This document shows, one piece after another, positions 27,563 through 35,978 of a stretch of DNA of 64,000 nucleotides. How positions within the stretch are numbered: position 1 is the stretch's first letter; each line of letters opens with the position of its first letter. The translations under genes were made by a program, and so were the position numbers. The notes below the pieces were generated by a model. That model saw nothing but the letters and a program-made list of their open reading frames with translations. It had not been told where the DNA came from and searched no databases. Source of the DNA: Calditrichia bacterium (GTDB lineage: Bacteria > Calditrichota > Calditrichia > RBG-13-44-9 > J075); NCBI GenBank assembly GCA_028284445.1, contig JANQRS010000017.1, positions 62,001-126,000 of the forward strand. The letters are read 5' to 3'.

Positions 27563-27958
27563 ATGAAGATGGCCTTTAATGATAAATCGCCGCTTTATCT
27601 ACAATTGGTACGCCGCATCAAAGAAGACATTATTTCCATGAATCTGTTGGGTGGCGAGGCCATGCCCTCTGTACGTCAAATTTCTGCAAGCAATGCCGTG
27701 AATCATCAAACCGTCCTCAAAGCCACTCGTATTTTACTCGAAGAAAACCTGATTGAAAAAAGACGCGGACTTGGCATGTTCGTTCGGGTAGATGCCCGCA
27801 AGCGCCTTCTCCAACGGGAAATGAATGCCTTCATCGAAGACGATTTACCGGCTTTTTTGAAGCGCGCACATTTACTAAATCTCAACAAGCAGGCGCTGAT
27901 TGAAATCATCAAATCTGTTGAGCGCCAGGATGAAGATTCAAACATGTTGTCCTCCTGA
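27563..27958 (+). CDS. GntR family transcriptional regulator (short, YtrA-like)
   Basis: A 131-residue regulator. The N-terminal winged HTH is clear: PLYLQLVRRIKEDIISM, then GGEAMPSVRQISASNAVNHQ, TVLKATRILLEENLIEKRRG and LGMFV. Only about 50 residues follow, too few for a FadR or UTRA ligand domain, so it belongs to the short YtrA type, which usually represses a neighbouring transporter. AGGGA at 27551-27555 fits the second ATG (27563) better than the first (27557). It lies upstream of the NhaC-type transporter gene, a plausible target (inference). Confidence 0.85.
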   Translation: MKMAFNDKSPLYLQLVRRIKEDIISMNLLGGEAMPSVRQISASNAVNHQTVLKATRILLEENLIEKRRGLGMFVRVDARKRLLQREMNAFIEDDLPAFLKRAHLLNLNKQALIEIIKSVERQDEDSNMLSS

Positions 27959-28107
27959 TCTTTTCTTGCCCTACCTTTGATATTTCCTTAATTCAAATTA
28001 ACTTAGAGCCAATCGTTCTTAGCCGTACTACTCATGCAGGCAGCGATATGCGCTCTTTAAGGTAAGTGAGGCCAGCTGCCGGCCAGCCAATCCCGGGGTT
28101 CTTTCCA

Positions 28108-29622
28108 ATGAAATTGATCCGACCGTACTCAACCTGGTTGTTGATATTGATGCTCTTGCTGGCCTTTAGTGTGTTTGGTATGCCACTGCAGGAAGATGCT
28201 GCCGGAAGCGCCCATTTTGGTTTCCTTTCATTGGTACCGGCCCTTGCCACCCTCTTTATCTGCTTTTATTCGCGCAATGTTATTCTTGCACTCTTTGTCG
28301 GTGTGCTGCTTGGTGGCGTCATCACCGGGCAGTACAATATTATCGATGCCTATTTGATTCCCAGCCTGGGCAGTACCAAATACGCCCAGATTCTGTTGGT
28401 CTACCTTTGGGCGCTCGGCGGTCTGATCGGGATGTGGAATAAAAATGGCGGCGCCCATTATTTTGCGAACTATGTTGCCGGCAACTATGTCGACTCGCGG
28501 CGTTCAGCGAAGCTCTTTACCTGGATTATGGGGGTCATCTTTCACCAGGGCGGTACCATCAGTACCGTACTCACCGGCACCACCGTAAAGCCGGTTGCTG
28601 ATCGCGAGAAGGTGTCGCACGAAGAGCTGGCCTACATTGTCGACTCTACCGCCTCGCCGATTGCCACAGTAATTCCTTTTAATGCCTGGCCGGCCTACAT
28701 CGGTGGCTTGATCGCCCTGCCCTCGCTGGCGGCGATCGTCAGTACGCCGGAAGAAGCCATTAGCTGGTTCTTCAAAGCGATCCCCTTCAATTTCTATGGC
28801 TGGATTGCGGTGACATTTACCCTTCTCTTTGCGCTCGACAAGATGCCATTTATGGGCAGGAAAATGCGCAAGGCGATTGAGCGCGCCAAGACCAGCGGCA
28901 AGCTGGATGCTGATGATGCGCAACCGATGATCGCCAAAGAGCTCAATACAACCCGGGTGCCGGAAGGCTATGAACCCGCTATGATTGATTTCCTGGTGCC
29001 GATCGGCGTTCTGCTGGGCTTCTCCATTATTCCTTTGCTCTTCGGTCAGGATCCTATGATTTTCGTGGCCTTTGGTATGTCGGTGGTCAGTTCCATGCTG
29101 GTGACTCGTCTGCGCGGTATGAGCCTGGATGACGTCTTCGATGGCCTGGTCGACGGTATTAAAGGTGTTACAGTTGGCGCCATTATTCTGGGGCTTGCAG
29201 TCACGCTTGCAACGGTATCGGAATCGCTTGGAACCTCGCAGTATGTGATCGAGGTAACCGCCGGCTTCCTGCAGAAAGTCCCCTACGTGTTGCCGGGCGT
29301 GTTGATGTTTATCTGTATGCTGATTTCATTTTCGATCGGCTCTTCCTGGGGAACGTATGCAGTGATGTATCCGATCGCCTTGCCGCTTGCCTATACCATC
29401 AGTCCGGATGCATTTTATTTTACGCTTAATTTTGGCGCAATCCTCGGCGGTGCTGTTTTTGGCGATCAATGTTCGCCAATTTCCGATACAACTATTTTGT
29501 CAGCAATGGCCTGCGGCGCTGACCTGATGGATCACGTTTTGACGCAGCTGCCAATGGCCTTGATGGCAGCCGGTATTTCATCGATTCTGTATATCGTGAT
29601 TTCGTATTTGCATTTTCTATAG
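28108..29622 (+). CDS. NhaC family Na+/H+ antiporter-type membrane transporter
   Basis: A 504-residue inner-membrane protein with about 11-12 hydrophobic helices. Family signatures: GFLSLVPALATLFICFYSRNV, FVGVLLGGVI, HQGGTISTVLTGTT, ASPIATVIPFNAWPAYIGG, SIGSSWGTYAVMYPIALP and GAVFGDQCSPISDTTILSA. These match the Na+/H+ antiporter NhaC superfamily, whose members exchange cations or carry amino acids and organic acids. Start is chosen at ATG 28108; a GTG at 28066 would add 14 non-hydrophobic residues. It precedes a class V aminotransferase-like gene and a peptidase/amino-acid oxidase pair, so an amino-acid or dicarboxylate exchange role is possible. Confidence 0.85.
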   Translation: MKLIRPYSTWLLILMLLLAFSVFGMPLQEDAAGSAHFGFLSLVPALATLFICFYSRNVILALFVGVLLGGVITGQYNIIDAYLIPSLGSTKYAQILLVYLWALGGLIGMWNKNGGAHYFANYVAGNYVDSRRSAKLFTWIMGVIFHQGGTISTVLTGTTVKPVADREKVSHEELAYIVDSTASPIATVIPFNAWPAYIGGLIALPSLAAIVSTPEEAISWFFKAIPFNFYGWIAVTFTLLFALDKMPFMGRKMRKAIERAKTSGKLDADDAQPMIAKELNTTRVPEGYEPAMIDFLVPIGVLLGFSIIPLLFGQDPMIFVAFGMSVVSSMLVTRLRGMSLDDVFDGLVDGIKGVTVGAIILGLAVTLATVSESLGTSQYVIEVTAGFLQKVPYVLPGVLMFICMLISFSIGSSWGTYAVMYPIALPLAYTISPDAFYFTLNFGAILGGAVFGDQCSPISDTTILSAMACGADLMDHVLTQLPMALMAAGISSILYIVISYLHFL

Positions 29623-29650
29623 ACTGACGAAAGTTCCGTTCGGCTAGCAA

Positions 29651-29692
29651 ATCCCCCCTATATCTCCCCCCGGGGGGAGATATAGGGGGGAT
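29651..29692. repeat. C-rich palindromic intergenic repeat, copy 3 (perfect 42-bp palindrome)
   Basis: Arms 29651-29671 and 29672-29692 are exact reverse complements with no loop; left arm starts ATCCCCCCTATATCTCCCCC. It lies 28 bp after the transporter stop. Confidence 0.8.
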
Positions 29693-29741
29693 ATATTTGC
29701 CAGATTAAGTCAAGATTTTGCATTAAAGTAAAGGTCCTCAA

Positions 29742-31007
29742 ATGCCCCTCAACATCGAAAAAATCCGCTCTCAATTTCCGGCACTGGCCCTTGAAGACGA
29801 TGGTGTGCCGCGCGTATATTTGGATAACCCGGCAGGCACGCAGGTGCCGAAGCAGGTGCTCGATCGCATCACCAATTACATGATCCGCTGCAATGCCAAC
29901 CATGGCGGTGACTTCCGTACTTCTGTAGAATCTGATGCCATTCTCGATGAAGCGCATCAGGCGATGGCCGATTTGCTGAATGCCCCCTCTCTGAACGACA
30001 TTATTTTCGGCGCCAACATGACGACGTTGACCTTTGCCATGTCCCGCTCGATAATCCGCTGGTTTAAGCCCGGTGATGAGATCATTCTCTCACGTATGGA
30101 TCATGACGCCAATGTTGCCCCCTGGATGCAGGCCGCTAAAGACATGGATATCACCGTCAAGTGGCTGCCCTTCAATACCGAATCGTATCAGTTTGATTTA
30201 AACAACCTGGCAGATCTGCTTTCTGACAAAGTGCGGCTGGTTGCCGTCAATTATGCCAGCAATGCTATTGGGACCATTAACGATGTAAAGAAGATTACTG
30301 AGATGGCGCATGACGCCGGGGCATTGATGTACATCGATGCGGTGCAGTATGTGCCGCATAGCCCGACAGATGTACAAGATATTGGCTGCGATTTCCTTGC
30401 CTGCTCAGTGTATAAGTTTTTTGGTCCACACCAGGGCGTGTTATGGGGGCGCAGTGACTTGCTGGAAAAGCTGTATGCCTATCGGGTTCGTCCCGCCGGC
30501 GCCGCATTGCCCGGAAAGTTTGAAACCGGAACGCAATCACATGAGGGGCAGGCCGGCACCCTCGGTGCCCTGGAATACCTGGCAGCGGTGGGAGAGACGG
30601 TAGCCGATGAATATCGCGATCAATTAAAGGGATTGTCCGGTCGAGCCGGCAATTTGCGGGCAGCCATGCTGGCAGTGAAGGATTATGAAAAGACCTTGAG
30701 CTGGCATTTGATCAAAGGTCTGGTGGAGATCCCTGGTGTTACAGTCCACGGTATCACCGATCCGGATCGCATGGATGAACGGGTGCCGACGGTATCCTTC
30801 ACCAAATCCGGTGTATCACCGGAAACGCTGTCCCGTGCACTCGCTGCGGAGAATATCTACGTCTGGCATGGCGACTACTATGCGGTGGAGGTCATCGATC
30901 ATCTTGGTTTAACAGAGAGCGGCGGCATGCTCCGTGTTGGGGCCGCTCATTATAATACCACCGCTGAAATCGACAAACTGCTGGACGTCGTGGCGGAAAT
31001 GCAATAA
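29742..31007 (+). CDS. Cysteine desulfurase-like class V aminotransferase (VC1184 type)
   Basis: A 421-residue PLP enzyme. YLDNPAGTQVPKQVLD, NANHGGDFRTS, IIFGANMTTLTFAMSRS and SRMDHDANVAPW match the VC1184 branch of class V aminotransferases. VDAVQ-type Asp lies in MYIDAVQYVPH and the Schiff-base lysine is K225 in SVYKFFGPHQG. It lacks the flexible Cys-containing loop of IscS/SufS (no SSACSSG or RxGHHCA), so calling it an Fe-S sulfur donor would be unsafe. Neighbours suggest amino-acid turnover. AAAGG precedes ATG 29742. The stop is followed directly by heptamer repeats. Confidence 0.85.
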   Translation: MPLNIEKIRSQFPALALEDDGVPRVYLDNPAGTQVPKQVLDRITNYMIRCNANHGGDFRTSVESDAILDEAHQAMADLLNAPSLNDIIFGANMTTLTFAMSRSIIRWFKPGDEIILSRMDHDANVAPWMQAAKDMDITVKWLPFNTESYQFDLNNLADLLSDKVRLVAVNYASNAIGTINDVKKITEMAHDAGALMYIDAVQYVPHSPTDVQDIGCDFLACSVYKFFGPHQGVLWGRSDLLEKLYAYRVRPAGAALPGKFETGTQSHEGQAGTLGALEYLAAVGETVADEYRDQLKGLSGRAGNLRAAMLAVKDYEKTLSWHLIKGLVEIPGVTVHGITDPDRMDERVPTVSFTKSGVSPETLSRALAAENIYVWHGDYYAVEVIDHLGLTESGGMLRVGAAHYNTTAEIDKLLDVVAEMQ

Positions 31008-31010
31008 TGC

Positions 31011-31052
31011 ATTGAAGATTGAAGATTGAAGATTGAAGATTGAAGATTGAAG
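31011..31052. repeat. Heptamer tandem repeat ATTGAAG, six copies
   Basis: Six perfect copies of ATTGAAG at 31011-31052 with a decayed seventh, starting 4 bp after the aminotransferase stop. Confidence 0.9.
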
Positions 31053-31073
31053 ATCGAAACATCGAAGCATTTG

Positions 31074-31129
31074 TTGACCGTTGACCGTTGACCGTTGACC
31101 GTTGACCGTTGACCGTTGACCGTTGACCG
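31074..31129. repeat. Heptamer tandem repeat TTGACCG, eight copies
   Basis: Eight perfect copies of TTGACCG, 21 bp beyond the ATTGAAG array and 38 bp before the P1 peptidase start. No spacers, so not CRISPR. Confidence 0.92.
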
Positions 31130-31167
31130 TTCATCGATCAACCATTTAACCAATTCACCAAATCCCT

Positions 31168-32331
31168 ATGTCTCGATTCCTGAATTACCCGATATACGTC
31201 TCTCTTGCCTGTATGTTAGCAGCGCAAGCGACAGCGCAACCTGATTGGCGTCAATTGAAGGTTGGCATTATGCCCGTTGGGGAGCAGAATAGCATTACCG
31301 ATGTTGCCGGTGTGATGGTTGGGCAGGTGACCTTGATAGAAGGCAAAGACTGCCGGACCGGGGTAACAGCCATTCTAGCACATGGCGGCAATATTTTTCA
31401 GGACAAAGTGCCGGCTGCGATTCACGTTGCCAATGGATTTGGCAAGCTGGCCGGTTCAACCCAGGTCAACGAATTGGGTAACCTCGAAACGCCGATTGTG
31501 CTGACAAATACGTTGGCGGTACCAACTGCAGCAAACGCCCTGATATCGTACACCCTGGCTCTGCCTGGAAACGAACAAGTGCGCTCGGTAAATCCTCTGG
31601 TTGGTGAAACAAACGATGGCTACCTGAACAATATTCGGGAGCGATTTGTAACCGAAGCACATGTCGTGCAGGCAATCAACGATGCATCGTCAAAACCACC
31701 GGCTGAAGGAAATGTCGGCGCAGGTACCGGTACCGTCTGCTTTGGCTTCAAAGGCGGTATTGGCAACTCGTCGCGGCAACTTCCAAAAGAGATGGGTGGC
31801 TATACAGTTGGCGTATTGGTCCAGACAAATTTCGGTGGTGTTCTGAAAATCAATGGCGCGCCGATTGGCGAAGCACTTGGCCAATACTACCTGAAAGAGA
31901 AACTCGAAGCGATACATGATGGCTCCTGCATGATCATCGTGGCGACTGATGCGCCGTTAGATGCGCGTCAGTTGCGCCGGCTGGCCCGGCGTGCTGTCTA
32001 TGGACTGGTTCGTAGTGGGGGCATTACAACGCATGGCAGCGGCGACTACGTGATTGCTTTCTCAACGGCAGAAGCTGTGCGCTATCCGTATCGCACGAGT
32101 GCCCCAAAGCAGAGCATTTCGATTCTCCGCGACGATCAATTGTCCCCGATTTTCATTTCTGCCATTGAAGCCACAGAAGAAGCCATTTACCACTCACTAT
32201 TTGCCGCTGAAGACATGAGCGGGCATCGCGGCACACGCAAGGCGCTTCCGCTCAAGGACGTATTCGACATTCTTAAGAAACATCAGTTACTACAATATCG
32301 CAGCTTAGGCAGGACAAGAAGCAATGAATGA
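31168..32331 (+). CDS. Exported P1 family peptidase (DmpA-like aminopeptidase/esterase)
   Basis: A 387-residue protein with signal peptide (ends ATAQ, about residue 24). Matches the self-processing DmpA/P1 family: NSITDVAGVMVGQVTL, GVTAILAHGG, LTNTLAVPTAANAL, GNVGAGTGTVCFGFKGGIGNS (just before Ser201-Ser202) and GGYTVGVLVQTNFG. In this family the chain cleaves itself near such a Ser to expose an N-terminal nucleophile, then removes small or D-residues from peptide N-termini. The export signal is uncommon but known for peptidoglycan- or D-peptide-related members. The stop overlaps the following DadA-like gene by 8 bp, coupling peptide cleavage to amino-acid oxidation. No ribosome binding site is obvious at ATG 31168. 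Confidence 0.86.
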   Translation: MSRFLNYPIYVSLACMLAAQATAQPDWRQLKVGIMPVGEQNSITDVAGVMVGQVTLIEGKDCRTGVTAILAHGGNIFQDKVPAAIHVANGFGKLAGSTQVNELGNLETPIVLTNTLAVPTAANALISYTLALPGNEQVRSVNPLVGETNDGYLNNIRERFVTEAHVVQAINDASSKPPAEGNVGAGTGTVCFGFKGGIGNSSRQLPKEMGGYTVGVLVQTNFGGVLKINGAPIGEALGQYYLKEKLEAIHDGSCMIIVATDAPLDARQLRRLARRAVYGLVRSGGITTHGSGDYVIAFSTAEAVRYPYRTSAPKQSISILRDDQLSPIFISAIEATEEAIYHSLFAAEDMSGHRGTRKALPLKDVFDILKKHQLLQYRSLGRTRSNE

Positions 32332-33580
32332 GAATCACAGCGATGTACTGATAATCGGCGGTGGAGCGGTAGGACTGAGCGTTGCCTACTTTGCCTGGCA
32401 GCATGGTGCGAAAGTCACTTTAGTGGATAAAGGACAGCTAGGCTCCGGGAGTTCATATGGCAATGCAGGTCTGGTTGGGCCGCGCTATTTCGTACCGCTT
32501 GCAACGCCAGGTGTCATTGCAAAAGGCTTGCGATGGATGTTTAATCCGGAAAGTCCCTTTTATATCAAGCCACGTCTCAGTCGTGATTTATTCAGCTGGC
32601 TTTGGAATTTTCGCAAAGCCTGCAGCCGCGAACGAATGGAGCGGTCGCTGCCAATTCTATTGGAATTGAATCAGGAAAGCTATCGCCTCTATCAGGAAAT
32701 TGCCGGCTTGCCGGAATTCGAATTTGGGTTCGAGAACAGTGGCCTGCTGATGATGTTCAATTCCGAAAAAGGTAAAAAAGACTGTGCATACCTGGCTGGT
32801 TTGGCGCTGGAATATGGCCTTGAAGCGGATCTGATCGATCGCGATCAGGTTGCTCAACTGGAGCCGGATTTAAAGATTGTCGCGAACGGTGCCGCACGAT
32901 TCAAGATGGACGGCCATCTCATTCCTTACCGCTTCGTCGAGCAAATGGGCAACTTTCTGAGCAATGATCGCATACGCGTTTTAACTGAAACAGCCGTTTC
33001 CGGTTTTCAACGCAAAAATGGCAAAGTCCAGTCTGTTCAGACAAACGACGCTACCTTGACTGCTGATGAAATAGTAGTAACAGGCGGATCGTGGTCGAGG
33101 CAATTGCTCTCATCTCTCGGTGTGAGCATTTTACTGGAACCGGCTAAAGGCTATAGCATTACCTTACCCCCTTCTAAACGCCGCCTGAAATCGCCGTTAT
33201 TGCTCAGCGAATCCAAAGTGGCAATTACCCCGATGGGTGATCGACTGCGTTTTGCCGGTACCCTGGAATTGGCCGGGCTGGACCTGTCTATTAACAAGCG
33301 GCGGGTTGAAGCGATTCGCAAGGCCGTCCCGCAGTATCTGTCCAATCTCGATACCGGCGCCCCGGGCGAGGGAGAGGTGTGGAGCGGCATGCGTCCCTGC
33401 TCCCCGGATGGATTGCCCTTTCTCGGCCGCTTTAAGGACATCAAGAATCTATCCATCGCCACTGGTCATGGCATGATCGGCATTTCTCTGGCGCCCATCA
33501 GTGGAAAGCTGATTGCGGACAATCTTGCCGGTAAACGCTCCGCCATAGACATGGCCCCGTTTCAGCCGGAACGGTTCTGA
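32324..33580 (+). CDS. FAD-dependent oxidoreductase, D-amino-acid dehydrogenase (DadA)-like
   Basis: A 418-residue DAO-fold flavoprotein: IIGGGAVGLSVAYFA (FAD-binding GxGxxG), VTLVDKG, GSSYGNAGLVGPRYFVPLATPG (as in DadA, near the flavin), EIVVTGGSWSRQLL, and near the C-terminus GMRPCSPDGLPFLGR and ATGHGMIGISLAP. Family enzymes oxidise D- or cyclic amino acids to keto or imino acids, passing electrons to the membrane. Overlap with the P1 peptidase gene (8 bp) suggests a shared pathway, perhaps D-amino acids from peptidoglycan or D-peptides. Hydroxyproline epimerase partners are absent here, so hydroxyproline use is unlikely. Confidence 0.85.
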   Translation: MNENHSDVLIIGGGAVGLSVAYFAWQHGAKVTLVDKGQLGSGSSYGNAGLVGPRYFVPLATPGVIAKGLRWMFNPESPFYIKPRLSRDLFSWLWNFRKACSRERMERSLPILLELNQESYRLYQEIAGLPEFEFGFENSGLLMMFNSEKGKKDCAYLAGLALEYGLEADLIDRDQVAQLEPDLKIVANGAARFKMDGHLIPYRFVEQMGNFLSNDRIRVLTETAVSGFQRKNGKVQSVQTNDATLTADEIVVTGGSWSRQLLSSLGVSILLEPAKGYSITLPPSKRRLKSPLLLSESKVAITPMGDRLRFAGTLELAGLDLSINKRRVEAIRKAVPQYLSNLDTGAPGEGEVWSGMRPCSPDGLPFLGRFKDIKNLSIATGHGMIGISLAPISGKLIADNLAGKRSAIDMAPFQPERF

Positions 33581-34027
33581 GGCGAATCTGCAAATCTGCA
33601 AATGAACAAATCGGCAAATCCTGACCTCCAAATTTATCCAAGCTGAATTCCTTGATACATATCAAGGCCTAAGCTCAAAAAATTGACCTACTTCAGATAG
33701 CCGCATCAGAAGCCGCGATTGACATCAATTTGGATTGGTTAAACAGGCTTTTGGCTCACCGGGGTTGGAGAATTGAGATCATTGCAAAAGAAAGTTGCCG
33801 GATAATCTTACCAGACGCATCGGTCGATATCTGATTCTAATCAACTTATCATTCAATTAGCATCGTATGCAGCATTCGAAGGTTGGTCATGCCTTTGCTG
33901 TTGTAGTTTTTGTATCCGCGCTTTGCCAACTGTCACTGATCCCCGGTTGGCAGCACATCGCAAATCCCATCTCTATTGATGGGCTGTGAAGGGGTTTTAC
34001 TGGTTGTGGGGATTGAGGAAGATTTGC
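33581..34027. other. 447-bp gap with octamer-like repeats and a short open stretch
   Basis: Begins with four AAATxxxC-type units (about 33585-33620: repeated GCAAAT/ACAAAT). From 33673 to 33834 one plus-strand frame is open for 54 codons and reads as plausible protein (IDINLDWLNRLLAHRGWRIE) but has no ATG, GTG or TTG start near its beginning; it may be a gene remnant. The ribosome binding site GAGGAA at 34013-34018 belongs to the deaminase. Confidence 0.4.
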
Positions 34028-35104
34028 ATGAGTCGTTTTATTGCCAACATGCCGAAAGCAGAGTTGCATGTGCATATTGAAGGCACGCTTGAGCCGGAGA
34101 TGATGTTTGATAAGGCCGATCGGAATCGCATTCCGCTGCCCTATGATTCGCTGGAAGAATTAATCGCTGCCTACAACTTCAGAAATCCCCAAACCTTTCT
34201 GGATATCTATTATGAAGGCACAGCAGTGCTGCGACATCAGCGCGATTTTTATGACCTAACATTTGCCTATCTCAAAAAAGCCGCTCAACAGAGCGTTCGC
34301 CATACTGAAATGTTCTTTTCTCCTCAAACCCACGTTGAGCGTGGTATTTGGTTTGAAACAGTGCTTGCCGGCATTAGCCGGGCGCAGCGTGATGCACGCA
34401 AGGAATTTGGTATCAGTTCCCATCTGTTTATGGGAATACAGCGCCATCGCAGTGTCGAGGCGGCCATGGAAGCATTGAAACTTGCCTTACCATTCAAAGA
34501 GGAAATCATCGGTGTCGGGCTCGATTCAATAGAAGGCGAATTGCCACCACGGAAATTTGCCGCAGCGTTTCAGCTTGCCCGCCGTGAGGGCTTTCAAGTC
34601 GTAGCCCATGCCGGAGAGGCTGGCTCCACCGAATACATCTGGCAAGCACTGGATGTGCTCATCGCCCAGCGGATCGACCACGGCGTTTCATGCCTCCTGG
34701 ACGAAACCCTGATGAAGCGCTTGCGGATGGAGAATGTGCCATTGACGGTTTGCCCGCTCTCCAATGTAAAAATGCGTGTTTTTGAGAATATGGCTACACA
34801 CAATATTCGTCAGCTGCTTGCTGCCGGACTTAATGTGAGCATCAATTCCGACTATCCCGCCTATTGCGGTGGCTACATCAATGAAAATTACCAGGCTGTG
34901 CAGGATGCTCTTGATCTATCGGATTCGGAATTATACCAGATGGCCAGTAATTCTATATCTGCTGCCTTTCTGCCGGAAGAAGAAAAGGAACGATTGCTGA
35001 TAGAGCTGGAAGCACATGCCCGCTCGAGTCATCTGCTGATTCGGAGCGAATCTGCTGAAGGTGATACAAGCGGCTTTAAGGGGGCACGGCTGAGCCGTTT
35101 TTAG
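34028..35104 (+). CDS. Adenosine/adenine deaminase family protein, closer to adenine deaminase
   Basis: A 358-residue amidohydrolase. ATG 34028 with GAGGAA upstream is preferred to 33986. Zinc and catalytic residues of the family: His14 and His16 (ELHVHIEGTL), His194 and Glu197 (VAHAGEA), His218 (RIDHGVS), Asp275 (NSDYPAY). The PAYCGGYINENY segment resembles adenine aminohydrolases (PAYFGGY) rather than adenosine deaminases. One oddity: the family has Asp-Asp here; the second Asp, which contacts the purine N7 in studied enzymes, is Tyr276. The reaction expected is adenine to hypoxanthine plus ammonia, but the Tyr could change specificity. Stands alone before truC. Confidence 0.82.
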   Translation: MSRFIANMPKAELHVHIEGTLEPEMMFDKADRNRIPLPYDSLEELIAAYNFRNPQTFLDIYYEGTAVLRHQRDFYDLTFAYLKKAAQQSVRHTEMFFSPQTHVERGIWFETVLAGISRAQRDARKEFGISSHLFMGIQRHRSVEAAMEALKLALPFKEEIIGVGLDSIEGELPPRKFAAAFQLARREGFQVVAHAGEAGSTEYIWQALDVLIAQRIDHGVSCLLDETLMKRLRMENVPLTVCPLSNVKMRVFENMATHNIRQLLAAGLNVSINSDYPAYCGGYINENYQAVQDALDLSDSELYQMASNSISAAFLPEEEKERLLIELEAHARSSHLLIRSESAEGDTSGFKGARLSRF

Positions 35105-35149
35105 AAAAGAATGCTATATATCGCCGCAATAGTTTAATAGCTTTAGTCC

Positions 35150-35866
35150 ATGAAAATCGACGAATTAGCGATTTTATGGCGCGACGAATATCTGGTGGCG
35201 ATTGACAAGCCACCGGGCATCCATGTCCATCGCTCCGAATTTGCTCGCCAGGAAGATAATTGCACACGCATTCTGCGAGACCAGCTTAATCAGCATATAT
35301 TTCCGATTCATCGACTGGATCGCGCGACGTCAGGAGTGCTACTATTTTCGCTCGACAAAGACATGACGCGTGAGCTGAGCATGCAATTTGCTGATCGGAA
35401 AGTCGGCAAGCGCTACCATGCGGTGGTGCGCGGTTATCTTCCGGAAGAGGGACTGGTGGATCGCCCGCTAAAGGAATCTCCCGAGAAAGCCCCGGCAGAC
35501 GCACAAACCGCGTTTCGCAAACTTGCCGGCATCGAATTGCCCGAAGCTATCGGTAAATTCCCAACCACTCGCTATTCCTTTGCAGAAATTTTACCAAGTA
35601 CCGGCAGGCGACATCAGATTCGCCGGCATTTGGCCGGTATTTCTCATCCGATTATTTGCGATACCATCCATGGCGATGGCAAACATAACCGCTTCTTTCG
35701 GGAGCGTTACGGCGTCGAGCATTTGCTGCTTTTTGCCACTCGTCTGAGCTTCCGGCACCCCCTTACGGATGAAACCATTCTGATCGAGTCTGCTGTGCCG
35801 CAAATTATGCAGCGAATTGCCGCAGAATTTGATTGGCCGCTTTGGCGAAGCCTGCCTCGCGACTAA
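35150..35866 (+). CDS. truC: tRNA pseudouridine(65) synthase TruC-like
   Basis: A 238-residue RluA-family pseudouridine synthase. ILWRDEYLVAIDKPPGIHVH opens the fold, IHRLDRATSGVLL carries the catalytic Asp, KRYHAVVRG and TGRRHQIRRHLAGISHPIICD complete the signature. Length and details (VHRS, PTTRYSFAEI, the RHPLTDE end) match TruC, which modifies U65 of tRNA-Ile1 and tRNA-Asp, rather than RluA, RluC or RluD: no S4 domain is present. It is 45 bp after the deaminase gene; the ribosome binding site is weak. Confidence 0.86.
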   Translation: MKIDELAILWRDEYLVAIDKPPGIHVHRSEFARQEDNCTRILRDQLNQHIFPIHRLDRATSGVLLFSLDKDMTRELSMQFADRKVGKRYHAVVRGYLPEEGLVDRPLKESPEKAPADAQTAFRKLAGIELPEAIGKFPTTRYSFAEILPSTGRRHQIRRHLAGISHPIICDTIHGDGKHNRFFRERYGVEHLLLFATRLSFRHPLTDETILIESAVPQIMQRIAAEFDWPLWRSLPRD

Positions 35867-35978
35867 GTACCGCCTTAATCTCGCTAAAATCATCCCGAAT
35901 TGAAACTTTCCGATACCTCTTGCCGTCTTTTTTTGTTATGAAGTAAATCGATGAACTGGAACGTCAAGGGGAATAACA

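Noticed and set aside
29742..31007. IscS/SufS cysteine desulfurase for Fe-S assembly
   Set aside because: The conserved active-site Cys loop is missing and no IscU, SufU or SufBCD gene is adjacent.
31011..31129. Possible CRISPR array
   Set aside because: Repeats are contiguous 7-mers with no spacers, and no cas gene is present.
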